64,000 nucleotides of DNA from Lycium barbarum (taxonomy: Eukaryota; Streptophyta; Magnoliopsida; Solanales; Solanaceae). Positions 1 to 11,927 of this stretch are shown one piece after another. The notes under the pieces are model-generated. The model was not told where the DNA came from, ran no database searches, and saw only the letters and a list, made by a program, of their open reading frames with translations. The position numbers were made by a program, and so were the translations under genes. The DNA is taken from NCBI RefSeq assembly GCF_019175385.1, contig NC_083338.1, positions 68,766,712 to 68,830,711 of the forward strand, given 5' to 3'. Position 1 is the first letter of the stretch; each line of letters begins with the position of its first letter.

Positions 1-6
1 GTTCCT

Positions 7-19
7 AAGGGGGGGAGAA
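7..19 (+). other. Polypurine tract of the element whose 3' LTR starts at 20
   Basis: A purine-only run with seven consecutive G lies directly against the TG that opens the LTR. This is the expected place for the plus-strand primer of an LTR retrotransposon. The bases before it (GTTCCT) match the right arm of the conserved hairpin found beside the polypurine tract in the other elements of this window, so the window starts just inside that hairpin. Confidence 0.8.
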
Positions 20-186
20 TGTTGCACCTCGGAAAATTCCCCGTTGGTACGCAAGTAAACGAACTAGTGATGTGTGTGAGGAGTGCGAGTGTATAATGTT
101 TCATGAGCAATGTGCGTATATGGACGATAATGATTAGAATGAAAAGTCGAGAAATGTGTAAAGTTGAAAGTTGGCAAAACTGCCCA

Positions 187-455
187 GTGGTCGTAAAGTG
201 CAAAATATGGACCGTAAAATTGAATACGGTCCGTAAACTGGCAGTCGTAAATTGCCATGCAAGGTTTCAACTTTCTGCCCAGCTGAGAAGTGGTAAAATA
301 CGACCTGGTGGACGGACCGTAAAGTGATTTACGGCCCGTAAACCGTGGTCGTAAATCACCATGCATGCAGCCAAAGTTTCTGGTTCTGCTTAAGGTTAAA
401 GACGACCACGAGGGACGGTCCGTAAACTGGAATACGGACCGTAAACCTCCATGGA
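187..455 (+). promoter_or_regulatory. U3 array of ACGG/CCGT inverted motifs
   Basis: Repeated units such as ATACGGTCCGTAAA, ATACGGACCGTAAA and TTTACGGCCCGTAAA occur at irregular spacing about 170-435 bp from the LTR start. An AT-rich TATA-like stretch (ATTAAATATG, about 492-501) follows. The same arrangement recurs in other family I LTRs. A cis-regulatory role is inferred from position and recurrence only. Confidence 0.5.
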
Positions 456-3039
456 CGACCACTGTACACCTCAGCACAGAATTTCAATTCATTAAATATG
501 AGGACCAAGACTTGTTTTATTTCATTTCTACATTACACCACTTCTCTCTAGAATCATCTCTCTACATTTATTTCATAAGTTTTCAAGGATTATAAGTCAC
601 AAACAACATAAACAAGTGAATCAAGTGTAAGCAAGCCATTAAATACCATTCAAGTCAAGAAATGCAAATGGAGAAAAACTAAGGTTTTGCTCAAAGTGGA
701 GTATTATTAACCAAAGCTTGTTCCTACAACTTCTAAGGTAAGATTCATGATTTTTACATGATGTTTAAGGTATTGAAGAGTTGAAATACATGGATTGTAG
801 AAAATATGGTACAGTAGGTCATGAATGATGAATAGTGGCATTTTGAGGAATAGTTTGAATTGAATCATGAATGTTGTTGTGTTGTGATATGAATGCATTA
901 TAAATGGTATTACGATCATGAACTAGACACTTTAGACGAATGGACGAAGTTGGATGTTATGACCATGAATATAGGTGAATTAGAGGAAAATTAAGGAGTC
1001 TAAATAATGTGGATAACGTGAATGACTTGTTATATCCCGTGTTTTCGCGTATCCGGAAAATTTGGAATAATTGTGACTTGTAAAGAATAAGGCCACATTT
1101 TGATTTCATTTGACATATATGTTGGTTATGAAAAGTGTTGACGCGGAGACATCGGGGAAGGCCAAGGGAAAAATTGGAATTTTGGAAATTTATTTCGGGA
1201 ATTTCAAAATGAGAATTCTAACAAATGGGCTAAAAAAAAATTGAAAACAAAAGGCCCAACCATGGAAGGTGGCCGGCCATAGCTCCATTGGCCCAAGCCC
1301 ATAATTAATAAAACCCATGTGAATTAAATAGATAACCATTCTTATTTCCTTCATAACTCAAGAAGTTTCAAGAAAATAAAAGCTTGGAGGAGAAAGACCA
1401 AGCAATTCGGCCAAGAGGTGGAGAAAAAGAAGACCAAAAATCTTGCCCCAAAAATTTATTTCTCATAGTATTCCCACTAATTCAAGGGCCCCCGTTAACG
1501 TGGTATAATTGTTAGAGCGAGAAAACCACTAGTCGTCACAAAGTCATAACCCTAGCCAAGTGAAGAGTTGAAGGAAAAAGGTAAGAATTAATTTTCTTTT
1601 CTATGTTATGGATGCTTGTAAATGTTGTAGTGTAGAGAAATGAGTGAAAACCATGTAAATAATGTGTGTTGTGAATGTGGTCGTGTAGTAGTAATATGGC
1701 CGTGTGCATGTGTGGTGGTGAGAGCAATGGTTCAATGATTTCATTTAGTGTTTTAGTTGTGGTTGTTATGAATTATGTGTTGACAATGGAAGTTTGATGA
1801 TTTTGGGGTGAAGTCGTGAATGTGGGGTGTAGATTGTGCATGTATGTGTGTGGCCGTGGGGTATGGGTTGGTGGAGGAAGATGAATTAGATTCTATTTAG
1901 TTTGTTAGTTGTGTTGTTGTGGTGTTTGTGATGTAAATAAGGGTTTAATGAATCAAGTTGGTATTGAATTTGCTTGTATGTAATTATGAGAAATTATGTA
2001 AATTTTGTATGACTTTTATATAAGTATGGAAGTAAGATTCAAATGTGAATTTTGGTTGTTGTTAATGAGTTAGGAAGGAAAATAATGTGAGTTGGAAGTT
2101 TCGTTACATTTGTAGAAACATTGGATGGAATATGAAATTAGCGGGAATACTTGAATTCATGAATATTGTTTGGAATGCTATTGAATGTATTTGGATGATC
2201 TTGAACTAGCTAATGAATATGGAAAAATGTTGATGTTAGTTGGATAATGGAAAGTGGGATGGAAGTTGTAGACTATATAGAAAAGTAGACTATTGTTGAT
2301 ATAATGCATTTTTGTGATGATTGTTGGCATGGTTGATGTTGTTGGGTTGTTGTTGCTGCTATTTGAGCCGAGATGATTCTCGGGGGTGCTATATTTATAG
2401 GGGAGGTGCTGCCGAAATTTCGGTAGACAACTATGACTTTAAGTTGAATCCTTAAAATCCATAACTTACAATTGGTAAATGTGACCATTTGTAGATTCTG
2501 GGTGAAACGGGAATCGAGTTTAAGCGAGCATAAGACGCGCGCAAGGTATGTAAAGCTGTCCCTTTCCTTCTCTTGGCATGTCCTAGGTGTACTAGGTTTG
2601 AATTTGAGTTTCGGGAATTATTCTGTTCATAGAAATTCGAGTTTGATTTTGGACATTATTCATTCAATGTAATTGAACTATAATTCTTATGTTTGTTGGA
2701 AAAAAATGTTTAAACATCCATAACTTTCGCAAACGTAACCGGATCGCTCCGAGACTTCCATGGACGACTCCATAGGGTCTAATGTACGTAATTTGCGTCC
2801 GCCATCTCGGTTGACCCGAGGTGGGCCCACTGATTTCGAATATTGCCCCGAGTGTGTTATTGACTTATGTTTGGGCAATAACTAAAGGAAACTTTTAGCT
2901 ACTCCCTCCATTCCTAAACGATAATCATTTTAACTATCCCATTAAGTTCTATGATCTATTCTGATGTGTACAAATGGTCTTACAAGTTCTGCTTCGACAT
3001 AATCCGCCAGAACATCCGAAAGATGTGATTCGTATGTCC

Positions 3040-3530
3040 TTTGATATAAGCACTTCTATATAAGCACTCTGGCATAAGTGTTCCGATATGAGTATTCTAC
3101 TATAAGAATTCTGATATAAAGATTTGACATAAGTATTCGGATACGAATATTCCGTTTAAGTAATCTGTTACGAACAATCTGATAGTACGTCCGATTATTC
3201 TGATGAGTCCTATAATATATTGATATACAAATAATTCCAGAGATTGTGTTTCGATACAATATATCGTGCTATCCAAAAGGTATACGCACATTATGACTAC
3301 CGTTCTATTCCTTCGAATCGATCTGTCGTATAGATTTGCTTAGAAATGTCCGTAATCTTCACATACTAACTCCGATACTAGTAATTTGACATAAGTATTC
3401 TAATATGGGTATTTTGTTAAAAGTGTTCTGACATAAACATTTTGATACAAGTACTTTGACATAAATGTGCTGATATAAGCATTCTGATAAATGTATTATG
3501 TTTGAGTAACCTGCTACGAATATTCTGATG
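3040..3530 (+). repeat. Degenerate 15-bp tandem repeats in the solo LTR
   Basis: Units of the type TTCTGATATAAGTA (period about 15 bp) recur through this stretch with many substitutions and a non-repetitive gap around 3190-3365. A cleaner version of the same repeat sits at 38419-38690 in another solo LTR. The short frames across it only read the repeat and are not genes. Confidence 0.7.
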
Positions 3531-3709
3531 GCACGTTCGATCATTCTATCGAGTCTTGGTTTATGTGCATCTGGTTTCTCACTACTCTGCTCGTGCGGGC
3601 CTTAGCATGTCTACGCACTGAGCCGGGCCAGGATATGGTATCATGCGCTGTTTCCCCGTGTTGTCTACGGTGTTCTGAAATAAAACCGTGAGGGGTGGTC
3701 TGGGCTGAG

Positions 3710-4030
3710 CTCGATCCCCAAAGCGGACAACATCTGCGCTGCATAATCTGATACCAGGCAGACGCGTTGGGAGTGTACTGGGCAGAGCTCGAGCTCCCGA
3801 TACTGATCCGTGACCCGTGTACTGGGCAGAGCTCGAGCGGGAAAGACGGGCAGTTTCTGCATGGGATGACCACTGTACCGGGCCGAGCTCGAGGTGGCAT
3901 ACCCCTTGTAGACGCGTGTTCTGATATGATATGATATGATCTGATATGATATACTCTGGCTATACGCCGCCTGATACGATACGTTTATGTATGGTGCGAC
4001 CACTGTACTGGGCTGAGCTCGAGGTGGCAC
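3710..4030 (+). repeat. GTACTGGGC-GAGCTCGAG repeats
   Basis: The motif GTACTGGGC(A/T/C)GAGCTCGAG or a close variant appears near 3703, 3775, 3818, 3875 and 4003, mixed with short runs of GATAT. GAGCTCGAG is a near-palindromic core. It is a local tandem expansion inside the solo LTR, with no coding signal. Confidence 0.65.
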
Positions 4031-5266
4031 ACTCCTTGTAAACATCATATGACTCACATGTTGCAGCGTCTGATCCGATACGCTACGGCGTCCTGATATG
4101 GCATAGGACTATAATGTGCACTATGTGCGATCCGCGTCTGGAAAGTAAGTTCTGATACTCTGTACGCCCTATATTTCCAACCGGTATACTATATCATCTG
4201 AGTATTCTGTATGTCATACAGTCCGTCTCACACATGAGCTAGGTAGGTACAAGTTGCGTCTGGAAACCCTGTACGTTTGGTAACCCTTCAGATAGATTAT
4301 ATCGGTTTATATGATATGTGATGATCTGTATGACCTGTATTCCATGCTTTAACTACTCAGTACATATTCCGTACTGACCCCCTTTCTTCGGGGGCTGCGT
4401 TTCATGCCCGCAGGTACAGACGCTCATTGTGGTGATCCGCCAATCTAGGGTACACAGTCTGCTGTTTGGAGTGCTCCTTTGATCCGGAGCCCATACTTTT
4501 GGTACAGAACTCTCTGTTGTATATGGTTTCGTGTTTATGGTTATTTTTTTGGGGTACGGCGGGGCCCTGTCCCGTCATCTGATTCTGTTGTCTGTATTAG
4601 AGGCCTGTAGACATGTATGTGGGTCATGGGTCGTGTTTGGTCCGTGATGTTTGCTTGGTTTGTGCCCGGTTTACCCCTACGCTACGTTAATATGTTCGAT
4701 CTATGTTTTATGATATAAAGAATGGTTTAAATGATATGTTCATAATATGGGACGCACGAGATTCATAATATGTTGGCACAAGTGAAATTTGGTTAGCATG
4801 TATGTACGAGTGTCCACGTCGGGCACTAGTCACGGCCTACGGGGTTGGGTCGTGACATGACTAATGGCCATTGTTATGATATTAATGAAGGTATAGACGC
4901 TAGCATTGGAAGGAAGCATGCAAGTGTAGAATTGTACGACGAAAAGGTATGTAAGGCTAACCCTTCCTTCATAAGGCATGGTTCCTTGGCCAAACTCTTA
5001 AATCCTCTATATGAGTATGTTGTATTCAAGTGATTGACACTCCGAGCTCATAAGCTCACGACCCTCGATACGTGCTACGAATGTACTACGCACCCAATTG
5101 ACAAGTAAGCATAAGATAGAGATGTAGCGAAAACGATGATGATAGTGATGACGATGATAATAATAATGATGCTAAAGGTGCGTACGGGCTATTATATTCA
5201 CATGTGCCTATGAAGGGCTATAATGACACCCCGAGCTTATAATGACGGGTAGAATATATGTATATG

Positions 5267-5267
<1 letters not shown>

Positions 5268-5316
<49 letters not shown>
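5268..5316 (+). repeat. TA microsatellite followed by GTAT units
   Basis: A run of TA dinucleotides followed by GTATGTATGTAT inside the LTR at 20-6205. Similar TA runs occur in several other LTRs of the window, for example 21599-21630, 45930-45959, 48950-48993 and 54583-54618. Confidence 0.9.
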
Positions 5317-5317
<1 letters not shown>

Positions 5318-6205
5318 GTAGATGATTACGTAACGCGCGCACACATCTGCAGATGGTACGGATAACACTGAAGCCTTGGTAGGGCCAGGTAGAAATAACA
5401 TTGAGCCTTGGTTGGCCAAGTATGTATGAAACACCGAACCTTATGGTCGGGTACGCTATGTTTGTATATAAGTGTATGGCTATGTATATAATATGAATAT
5501 GAGTGTGAAAAGACTATGTATATGAATGCGAATAGGGGCATGTATACGAATACGAGCACTATTATGAAATACGCATGAGAAATGGAAGTCCCTATGAAAG
5601 GCAGGTAAGTGCCATGATGATGATATTATTGTCCTCCCTCCTATGCCACTTCATATATTGTCTATGATGCTTCTATATTGATGTTGATCATGTTTTACAT
5701 ACTCAGTACATTCTTCGTACTGACGTCCTTTTGTTTGTGGACGCTGCGTCATGCCCGCAGGTGCACAGGGAGACAGACTTGATCCATAGCTGCTTATTCA
5801 GAGATTACATAGCGGAGCTCCATTTCCTTTGGAGCCATAGCTTTTAGGTACTTATTCTTTTTTGTATATAATTATGGGCATAGCGCGGTCCTGTCCCGCT
5901 CATGTGATGTGTTATACTCTTCCTAGAGGCTCGTAGTCATGTGTATATGGTTAGACAGGTCCGGCCTTGTCGGCCTATGTTTTGTATATCATTTTGTCGG
6001 CCACGTTGGCCACGTACATTGATGTGGCATAGATGCCTATGGTGATATAAATGTACCGTTGTCCAATTGGGACTAGTTGACGAATGAATGGAAATATATG
6101 TATAATTTTGTGGCTCACCTAGATGTAACTATAAGAGTAAGCTAAGAGGGTGCTCGGGTGGGTTAGCACCGGGTGCTCGTCGCGGCCCCGCGTCGGGTCG
6201 TGACA

Positions 6206-6280
6206 GAATGTTAAAGTCTTCGGGGATTCTATAAAAATTTCGCCAGAGTCTATAATATGGCACTACCATCCTGTCACAAC
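6206..6280 (-). mobile_element. 3' internal fragment of the minus-strand autonomous chromovirus
   Basis: This 75-bp piece begins GAATGTTAAAG and continues with sequence closely resembling the inner element just inside its own 3' LTR (14727 onwards). It is therefore the part of the interrupted autonomous element nearest its 3' LTR. The sequence continues at 25843 after element A is removed. The left boundary falls inside the conserved hairpin beside the polypurine tract, which the LTR at 20-6205 appears to have invaded. Confidence 0.75.
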
Positions 6281-9200
6281 TGTCACACCCTAATCTCCCT
6301 AGGGTGTGATGGGCACCCGGCCCTTACTTAGGGCCGAGCGAAACCTCTGACTCTTGATACACACATAACTTCTTTGGACTTTTAAATCAAATAAGCATGA
6401 AATACATATTAAGGCTTTCAGAAATTTTCTTTTTCTTTGTTTATCAAATCCAACAAAATCTGTAATCAAATAGAACTTATATCATAATACAAAATGACAC
6501 ATCGGCTGATGGAGCCGCTCACAGAATTGACAACCAATACCCACGACTCTGTCTGCAAAGTCTCTAACATTAATCAGACATCATAACACATATACTCTGA
6601 CTCGGCAGCACTCCGGGAACTAGTGGAGCTTGCCAACTTCACCGGAACATCTTCTGTAATATCTTCCACTCATCTGGGTGTACCTGTGTGGCATGAAACG
6701 TAGCCCCCGAAGAAAAGGGGGTTAGTACGGAAAATGTATTGAGCATGTAAGGCAAGAATTACAGTAAAAGAGAATCATAGCTGAAACAAAGATTTACCAG
6801 AACCAAGTATGAACTTTTAAAGCATCAAAACACTTGCCTTTTTAAAACGAAGATCATGTATGTCATCATCATAAATCGTAAATGAAAGTCATGTATCATT
6901 ATAATGCCGTGGAACGTACTGCCCGATCCATATATCATAATGTATCAATATAATACCGTGGAACGTACGGCCCGATCCATATATCATAACATATCATGTA
7001 TGCATAACGTGTCCCGGCCCTCTATTGAGGGACTCGGTGGATAGAATCATGCATGTCAGAGTCATCTACCATATATACATAACGTGTCCCGGCCCTCTAT
7101 TGCGGGTCTCGGTGAATAAAGTCATCATATGCCATCCTGGCCGCCATCCCCGTATCATCATATCATCATATACATATACATATAACGTGTCCCGACCCGC
7201 ATGTGAGAGGGACTCGGTGAACAATGCAGTGGAGTACGCACGAGAACATGTCCTGGCCCGGGCTCAGTGAAAGACATACTGAGGCTTGCACGAACAGAGT
7301 AGTGCGAAACCATATACACATAAATCAAGAGTTGATAGACAAATATATTTACCGACACCTGAAGGCTCAGAAACAAGTTTCGGGTCAATCCGACTTAGTA
7401 TAAGAAAGTTATGAGCGTTTGAAGTACAGAACGTTCTACAAGCGTATCAGAAGCCATTTTTGAAAAATCAGAGCCCTAATCATGTCAAGTACCTATCGGA
7501 TATCGTTATGGATCAAATCAAATATAGCTTTTGGAATCATATGTACGTATCAAAATGTACCAAAGACTTGATGGAATAATCAAACGTGTTATCTTTTAAA
7601 AATCAAAACTTTAGTTATATCAATTATCTTTCGAATGCCATTCGGAAACATACAGAACTTTACGAACGTTTCACAGCAAATCCGAGATCTTTTTCGAAAG
7701 GTAGGGACATTAAAACATACAGAAATCTTTTAGAAACAAAATTCTTTATGCTCATCTCGTTATTTGATCATATAATAAGCTCGGTCATACCACATACTTA
7801 TATCAGAAGTGAATCAGAATCATAGACAACCTCGGAAACTTATCAAATAGATCCTTGGACATCATAGATACGCATCAAAATCATATGAAACAACGTATGG
7901 AAATCAAAGATATTGGCCATCCTAGTGGCTCTAAGAATAGGAATTTCTTTGAAATCATACATATACGTCATCTGCTCGTTTCATAAGGATCATGCCCAAA
8001 GAAAGAAAGGGTAAGCCTTACATACCTGTGCCACGCCTTATTAGCTACGCTTATTTATCCAAGCTTTCCATTCTACATTCAAGAAGATTTTACGTAATCA
8101 TTAGATTCATCGACATATACTTGTCTTAGTCTTTCAAATGAATTCATTTATAGTCTACCGAAATTTCGGCAGCATCTCCCCTGTAAGTACAACATCTCCG
8201 AGAATCTAGCTCGGCCAATTTAACAACAACAAACCCGAGAATTCAACTCGGCCAAATTATCAACAATAGTACCAACAATCATATCTCCAACTTCAACAAT
8301 TGTTTCCAAATACATTCTAACATTAACAATTCTTTCTACACAATCCGACGGCATTCCATTTTTATTCAACTCAATCACATATATTCAAGCTAACACCAAT
8401 GATCCCACATTCAAGTATTTGTCCGAAATCATTCTAACATGATTCAAGAACACTTTAAACAATTCACACAATATTCAAACAACCCAATTGACATACTACT
8501 CTACCCGAAAACTTCCAAATTCCACAAGAACACTAACAACATATTTCCTTTCTTCCAAATTCATAAACTACATCAACAATCTGTACTTTAGCAATATCAT
8601 TCATTCTTATAATCATAAGAAACCATACTAATATCACATTAACTTCTTCCATAATCCATGAACGATTACAACTTCATTTCAAACCATTAAATCCTTATTT
8701 TACATCATAGAATCTTTCACAACAACAATTAAAATACTAAGTAAAATCAATTCATCACATCTCACCCACATAGCTCCCATTCGGCCAACACTCCAACAAA
8801 CATATTTTCATATATTTCATCCATTTCTTCACTCTACAACATATACAAATCATCCATAACATATGAAGAGAAGATTAAATCTTACTTTTTCCACTTCACT
8901 TCTTCCTCGGCTAGAGTTGCAACTTGCAAGAACCAATGGCTTATTTGCTCCAACAACCACTCTATGTTAAAAAGGACCTTCCATTTGGTGGAAATATTAG
9001 AAAAAAATAATATTTCTTGATCAATTTCCCATGGCTCCAATTTTGGCCATGGTGGCCGAATACTTCTCCATTTTTCTTCTTCTTGAAGCTTCATGAACTT
9101 GTGAGGGAATATTATGTCTTATTATTTTCTCCACCACTTATATATATTTATAATTAAGTCCCTTAAATAAAAATGTCGACACATGGTCATGAGTGGGGCC

Positions 9201-9480
9201 CCCATCTATGGTACACGGCCAAAGTGGCCTTTTTCAAGAATTTTCTTGAATGTTGTTTTTGTGAAATTCCCATTTTGCCCCTAGCCTTCCACAATATGAT
9301 GAACCTCTTTGCGAATTTCCTTTTTTACCCTTATCCTTTCTCAATATTTCCATACTAATAATATTCATAAATAATATTCATAACAACTTGTACATTGAAA
9401 TAATTTTTGAAAGTGGTCTTACCCTTAACTTGCCACGACTATCTCGAAATATCCGAACGTACAAAATACGGGCTATAACA
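6281..9480 (-). repeat. 3' LTR of element A (left copy, 3200 bp)
   Basis: On the minus strand the LTR starts TGTTATAGCCCG and ends AGGGTGTGACA. The end forms a 10-bp inverted repeat, TCACACCCTA/TAGGGTGTGA, around a 7-nt loop (6283-6309). The 7-7-7 hairpin is at 6722-6742, slightly decayed. Copies of the GGAACGT-loop hairpin lie at about 6904-6975, and GTGTCCCGGCCC units at about 7008-7265. A splice-donor-like GTATGTAAGG (minus) ends at 8025, with a possible 47-nt upstream exon at 8026-8072. Confidence 0.9.
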
Positions 9481-9517
9481 TCCTCCCCCCCTTTAGAACA
9501 TTCGTCCTCGAATGTTC
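9481..9517 (-). other. Polypurine tract and adjoining hairpin of element A
   Basis: On the minus strand a purine tract (AAAGGGGGGGAGGA, 9481-9494) abuts the 3' LTR. Directly before it is a perfect hairpin with 9-bp arms GAACATTCG and CGAATGTTC around AGGA (9496-9517). The tract is the expected plus-strand primer. The hairpin recurs at the same place in the inner element and in E3. Confidence 0.85.
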
Positions 9518-11922
9518 AACTGACCTCATGGGGTGTCATAATACTCTGAGAGGGTCCTCTTTATAGTTGTCCTTTCCCTTCCTCCTGCCCATTCCTTATC
9601 TCTCACCCTATTTCCTTTATAATCGAACTCCTTAGTCTTTACATGAGTCCTCATTCCGTGTCATGGGCTTTCTAATCCGCTGTGCCCACTCATGATCCTT
9701 GTGCTCCCCAATTTATCTCTTTTCTGTTATTGCTTCGTTACCACACCTTAATAGAAGCCCTGTCTTGGGTACGCAATCTTCGCTTAACGATCCATATGGC
9801 CACAGGCTGTTCCCTGCTCTCATTTGATCTACAGTATTACAGTCTGCTTATCATGTTGTAATTATCCATCGGTCTTTTGGTGTTCCCTTTTCTTTGCCCC
9901 CTTGTTTTTCTACGTCTTTGTCACTATCTCTTTTAATCTTTTATTCCGAATATTTACCCAAAAACGTATGACGTAATGTTTCCTTGCCAATCATTATCCT
10001 TCGCAGTCCAGTCGCGCTTATGGCGACTTATGATCCGAATTCACTTAACTTCTTAGCTTGCCATATCTTGAGTCCTTACTACAACTTTTTCTTTATTTTC
10101 TTCTCTCACATTTCTCGATACAAGTATACTTGTTTTTGATCTCTTTGTATTGGCGCTCATTGCATCCTTCGTTATTCCTTGTTGGCCCTTCGGTGTGGAT
10201 TCCTTATAAATATGATCGAGCATCACTTCACATCGATGGTTCATATAATTCCATAGCGTATCTTCTCATGTTTCGTATAATTAATAGTCCACGAACTATT
10301 TTCTCGTGCCCGATGAACTCTTTTATTTTATTCATAGGCGTTGTGTTCTTTCGTTCTCTCAACAATTTTCCAAACTACCAAGCGTTGGTACTTTTATTAT
10401 AATAATCGTTGTTGTTCGCAATATCCTTTGTGCACCTAGCTAGTAGCCATTTTCTTGCTCTCTTTTTATTACTCGTTAAAACATGTTATTACATACTTAG
10501 GCACAACACAAATTTGCCCGATATGAGGGATTCAAATTATGGCATAATCATATCATAATTCACGTTGGCATGAAGCATTCTCTTAGAGTATCTTCCATCC
10601 TTTCCCTTCATGTCGACCTCACGGCACACTCATTGTCAATTCGTTTCTACTCCTTTCATGTATTCTCTTTATGTGCCAATATATTCTAAACTCTGGCCCC
10701 GAGCTAATAAATTTCCTTTTCTGGCGCTTGAAATTCTTGTGATTCCTTTTTAAGCCTAATTTAATATGGTCTCCCCCCCCCCCCCCCCCTTTTTAAGGGG
10801 CTCCTTGTATGCCAACAGTCTCCGAGTATCCTTGTCCACAATAATTATCTTATTTCTCGTCTTTCTTTCCAACTCCATGCATAACATATCGAGACTTTTT
10901 ATCATAAGTTTTTCTTTCATTTTGCGCCTATATAATCATTCTTATCAATATTTCCATATCCTTCCATCCACTATTAATCCTTTCATTCATTTAGCTCACT
11001 TACTCGTGATTTTTCTTAACCATGCTCTTGTGTTACAACTGCGCATCCGTATTTTTCGAGCGTCCACTGCCTCTGCTCTTAGCAAAAAATCCTTACAGTT
11101 TACACACTCCCTACCCTCGCTCATCGAATCTTTTGACTATACTTATGGCATTATGACCGAGCGGTCTTCCATACACATTCTTTATATTTCTCTCCATTTT
11201 CTCTAAGATCAAATGCTTCTAACCTCACATGAATCCACGCTCCACACCTTTAATTTTCAAATCAACAGTGTCGACCCATTATCCTTATTTTTCCTTGATG
11301 CGTAATTGGTTCCTACCGCTACCTCGTTAAGGTATCCTTCTTACGCCTATGGTTAGAGGATTCCAATCGCCCTGCACCTAAACGCTTTCCTCTTCCTTTG
11401 ACCGACCCATTTGTGTATTCTTCCTACTTTCGTCCTTAACCTTCCTTAGGTTCCTTCCTCCTCAGACGCTTTTCTTTTCTTGTTATTTGTCGTATGGGTT
11501 CTGAAGTTCGCAAAATATTCCGTTTAACGCACAATCCGTCCTATTCTTAAGTCACCCTCTCAGGAAAACTCTTCCGTGTTCGAGGAAACCACATTAATAT
11601 GGCTACACATTTAGTCCTTTATATACCTTTCAAGGCCGAAGTCCTATAACAGCATCACTAAGCTTAGTCATTCCTTCTCTTACTTCACATTCCTTGTCGT
11701 GGTCACTGTTCTTTCAGACCCACTTATTGAAATTGGTTTTTGAACCTCACACATTCCCCTCCTGTTCCCTATTACCGCACTTTACCCTTTTCACGTACCT
11801 ATCTTTGAATTTCTACCCAAGCAGTCTCATGCTTTGTCGGTAGTTTCTCTCGGGGGCTTCCCTCACTGAGTTTTCTTACTCTTATTTTTTCCCGACCTTT
11901 TGGTCTCCTTGTCTTCCATTAA
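9518..11922 (-). mobile_element. Internal region of element A, 3' part, non-coding
   Basis: About 2.4 kb between the polypurine tract and the nested inner element. I see no gag, RT, RNase H or integrase motif on either strand, and the open frames present are short and resemble nothing I know. Parts match the reverse orientation of E3's internal region, for example the stretch before the polypurine tract and a pure-C run of 17 bases (10773-10789) beside TTTTTAAGGGGCTCC that corresponds to a G run in E3. It behaves as non-coding cargo of a non-autonomous element. Confidence 0.6.
10773..10800 (-). other. Internal poly-G tract flanked by CCCCTTAA
   Basis: On the minus strand this reads AGCCCCTTAAAAA followed by 17 G and then AGACCATATT. 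E3 has the same arrangement at 52057-52087 with 14 G. It could be an internal (central) polypurine tract or only a length-variable simple repeat. The shared flanks show that it is ancestral to both elements. Confidence 0.45.
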
Positions 11923-11927
11923 CTCAC

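Larger units (their letters stand above)
1028..4857 (+). mobile_element. Solo LTR (3830 bp) nested in the LTR at 20-6205
   Basis: The insertion opens TGTTATATCCCGTG and closes GGTTGGGTCGTGACA. It is flanked on both sides by TGACT (1023-1027 and 4858-4862), a 5-bp target duplication. It has no primer site, polypurine tract or coding sequence, so it is a solo LTR, most simply left by recombination between two LTRs. The start matches the E3 family. It carries a 7-7-7 hairpin at 4357-4377, a splice-donor-like module near 2546, degenerate 15-bp repeats (3040-3530) and GTACTGGGC repeats (3710-4030). The terminal hairpin is at 4829-4856. Confidence 0.92.
20..6205 (+). mobile_element. 3' LTR of a Ty3/gypsy element, split by a nested solo LTR
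   Basis: The LTR begins TGTTGCACCTCGG after a polypurine tract and ends GGGTCGTGACA. Without the nested solo LTR at 1028-4857 it is about 2.35 kb. The start, the end and the internal modules match the LTR of the minus-strand autonomous element at 30957-33536, so both belong to one family (family I here). U3 carries an ACGG/CCGT palindrome array (187-455). Further in are a 7-7-7 hairpin at 5703-5723 and a terminal hairpin at 6179-6204. The following five bases, GAATG, would be the target duplication, but the partner copy lies off the window. The rest of the element, including its 5' LTR, is also outside. Confidence 0.85.

Noticed and set aside
8882..9094. 70-codon frame with KLQEEEKWRS in the element A LTR
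   Set aside because: Short, lies within the LTR on the element strand, no domain and no conserved start context.
10766..11206. 146-codon frame in element A internal region
   Set aside because: Pyrimidine-rich, starts beside the poly-C tract, resembles no known family and lies on the strand opposite to the element.
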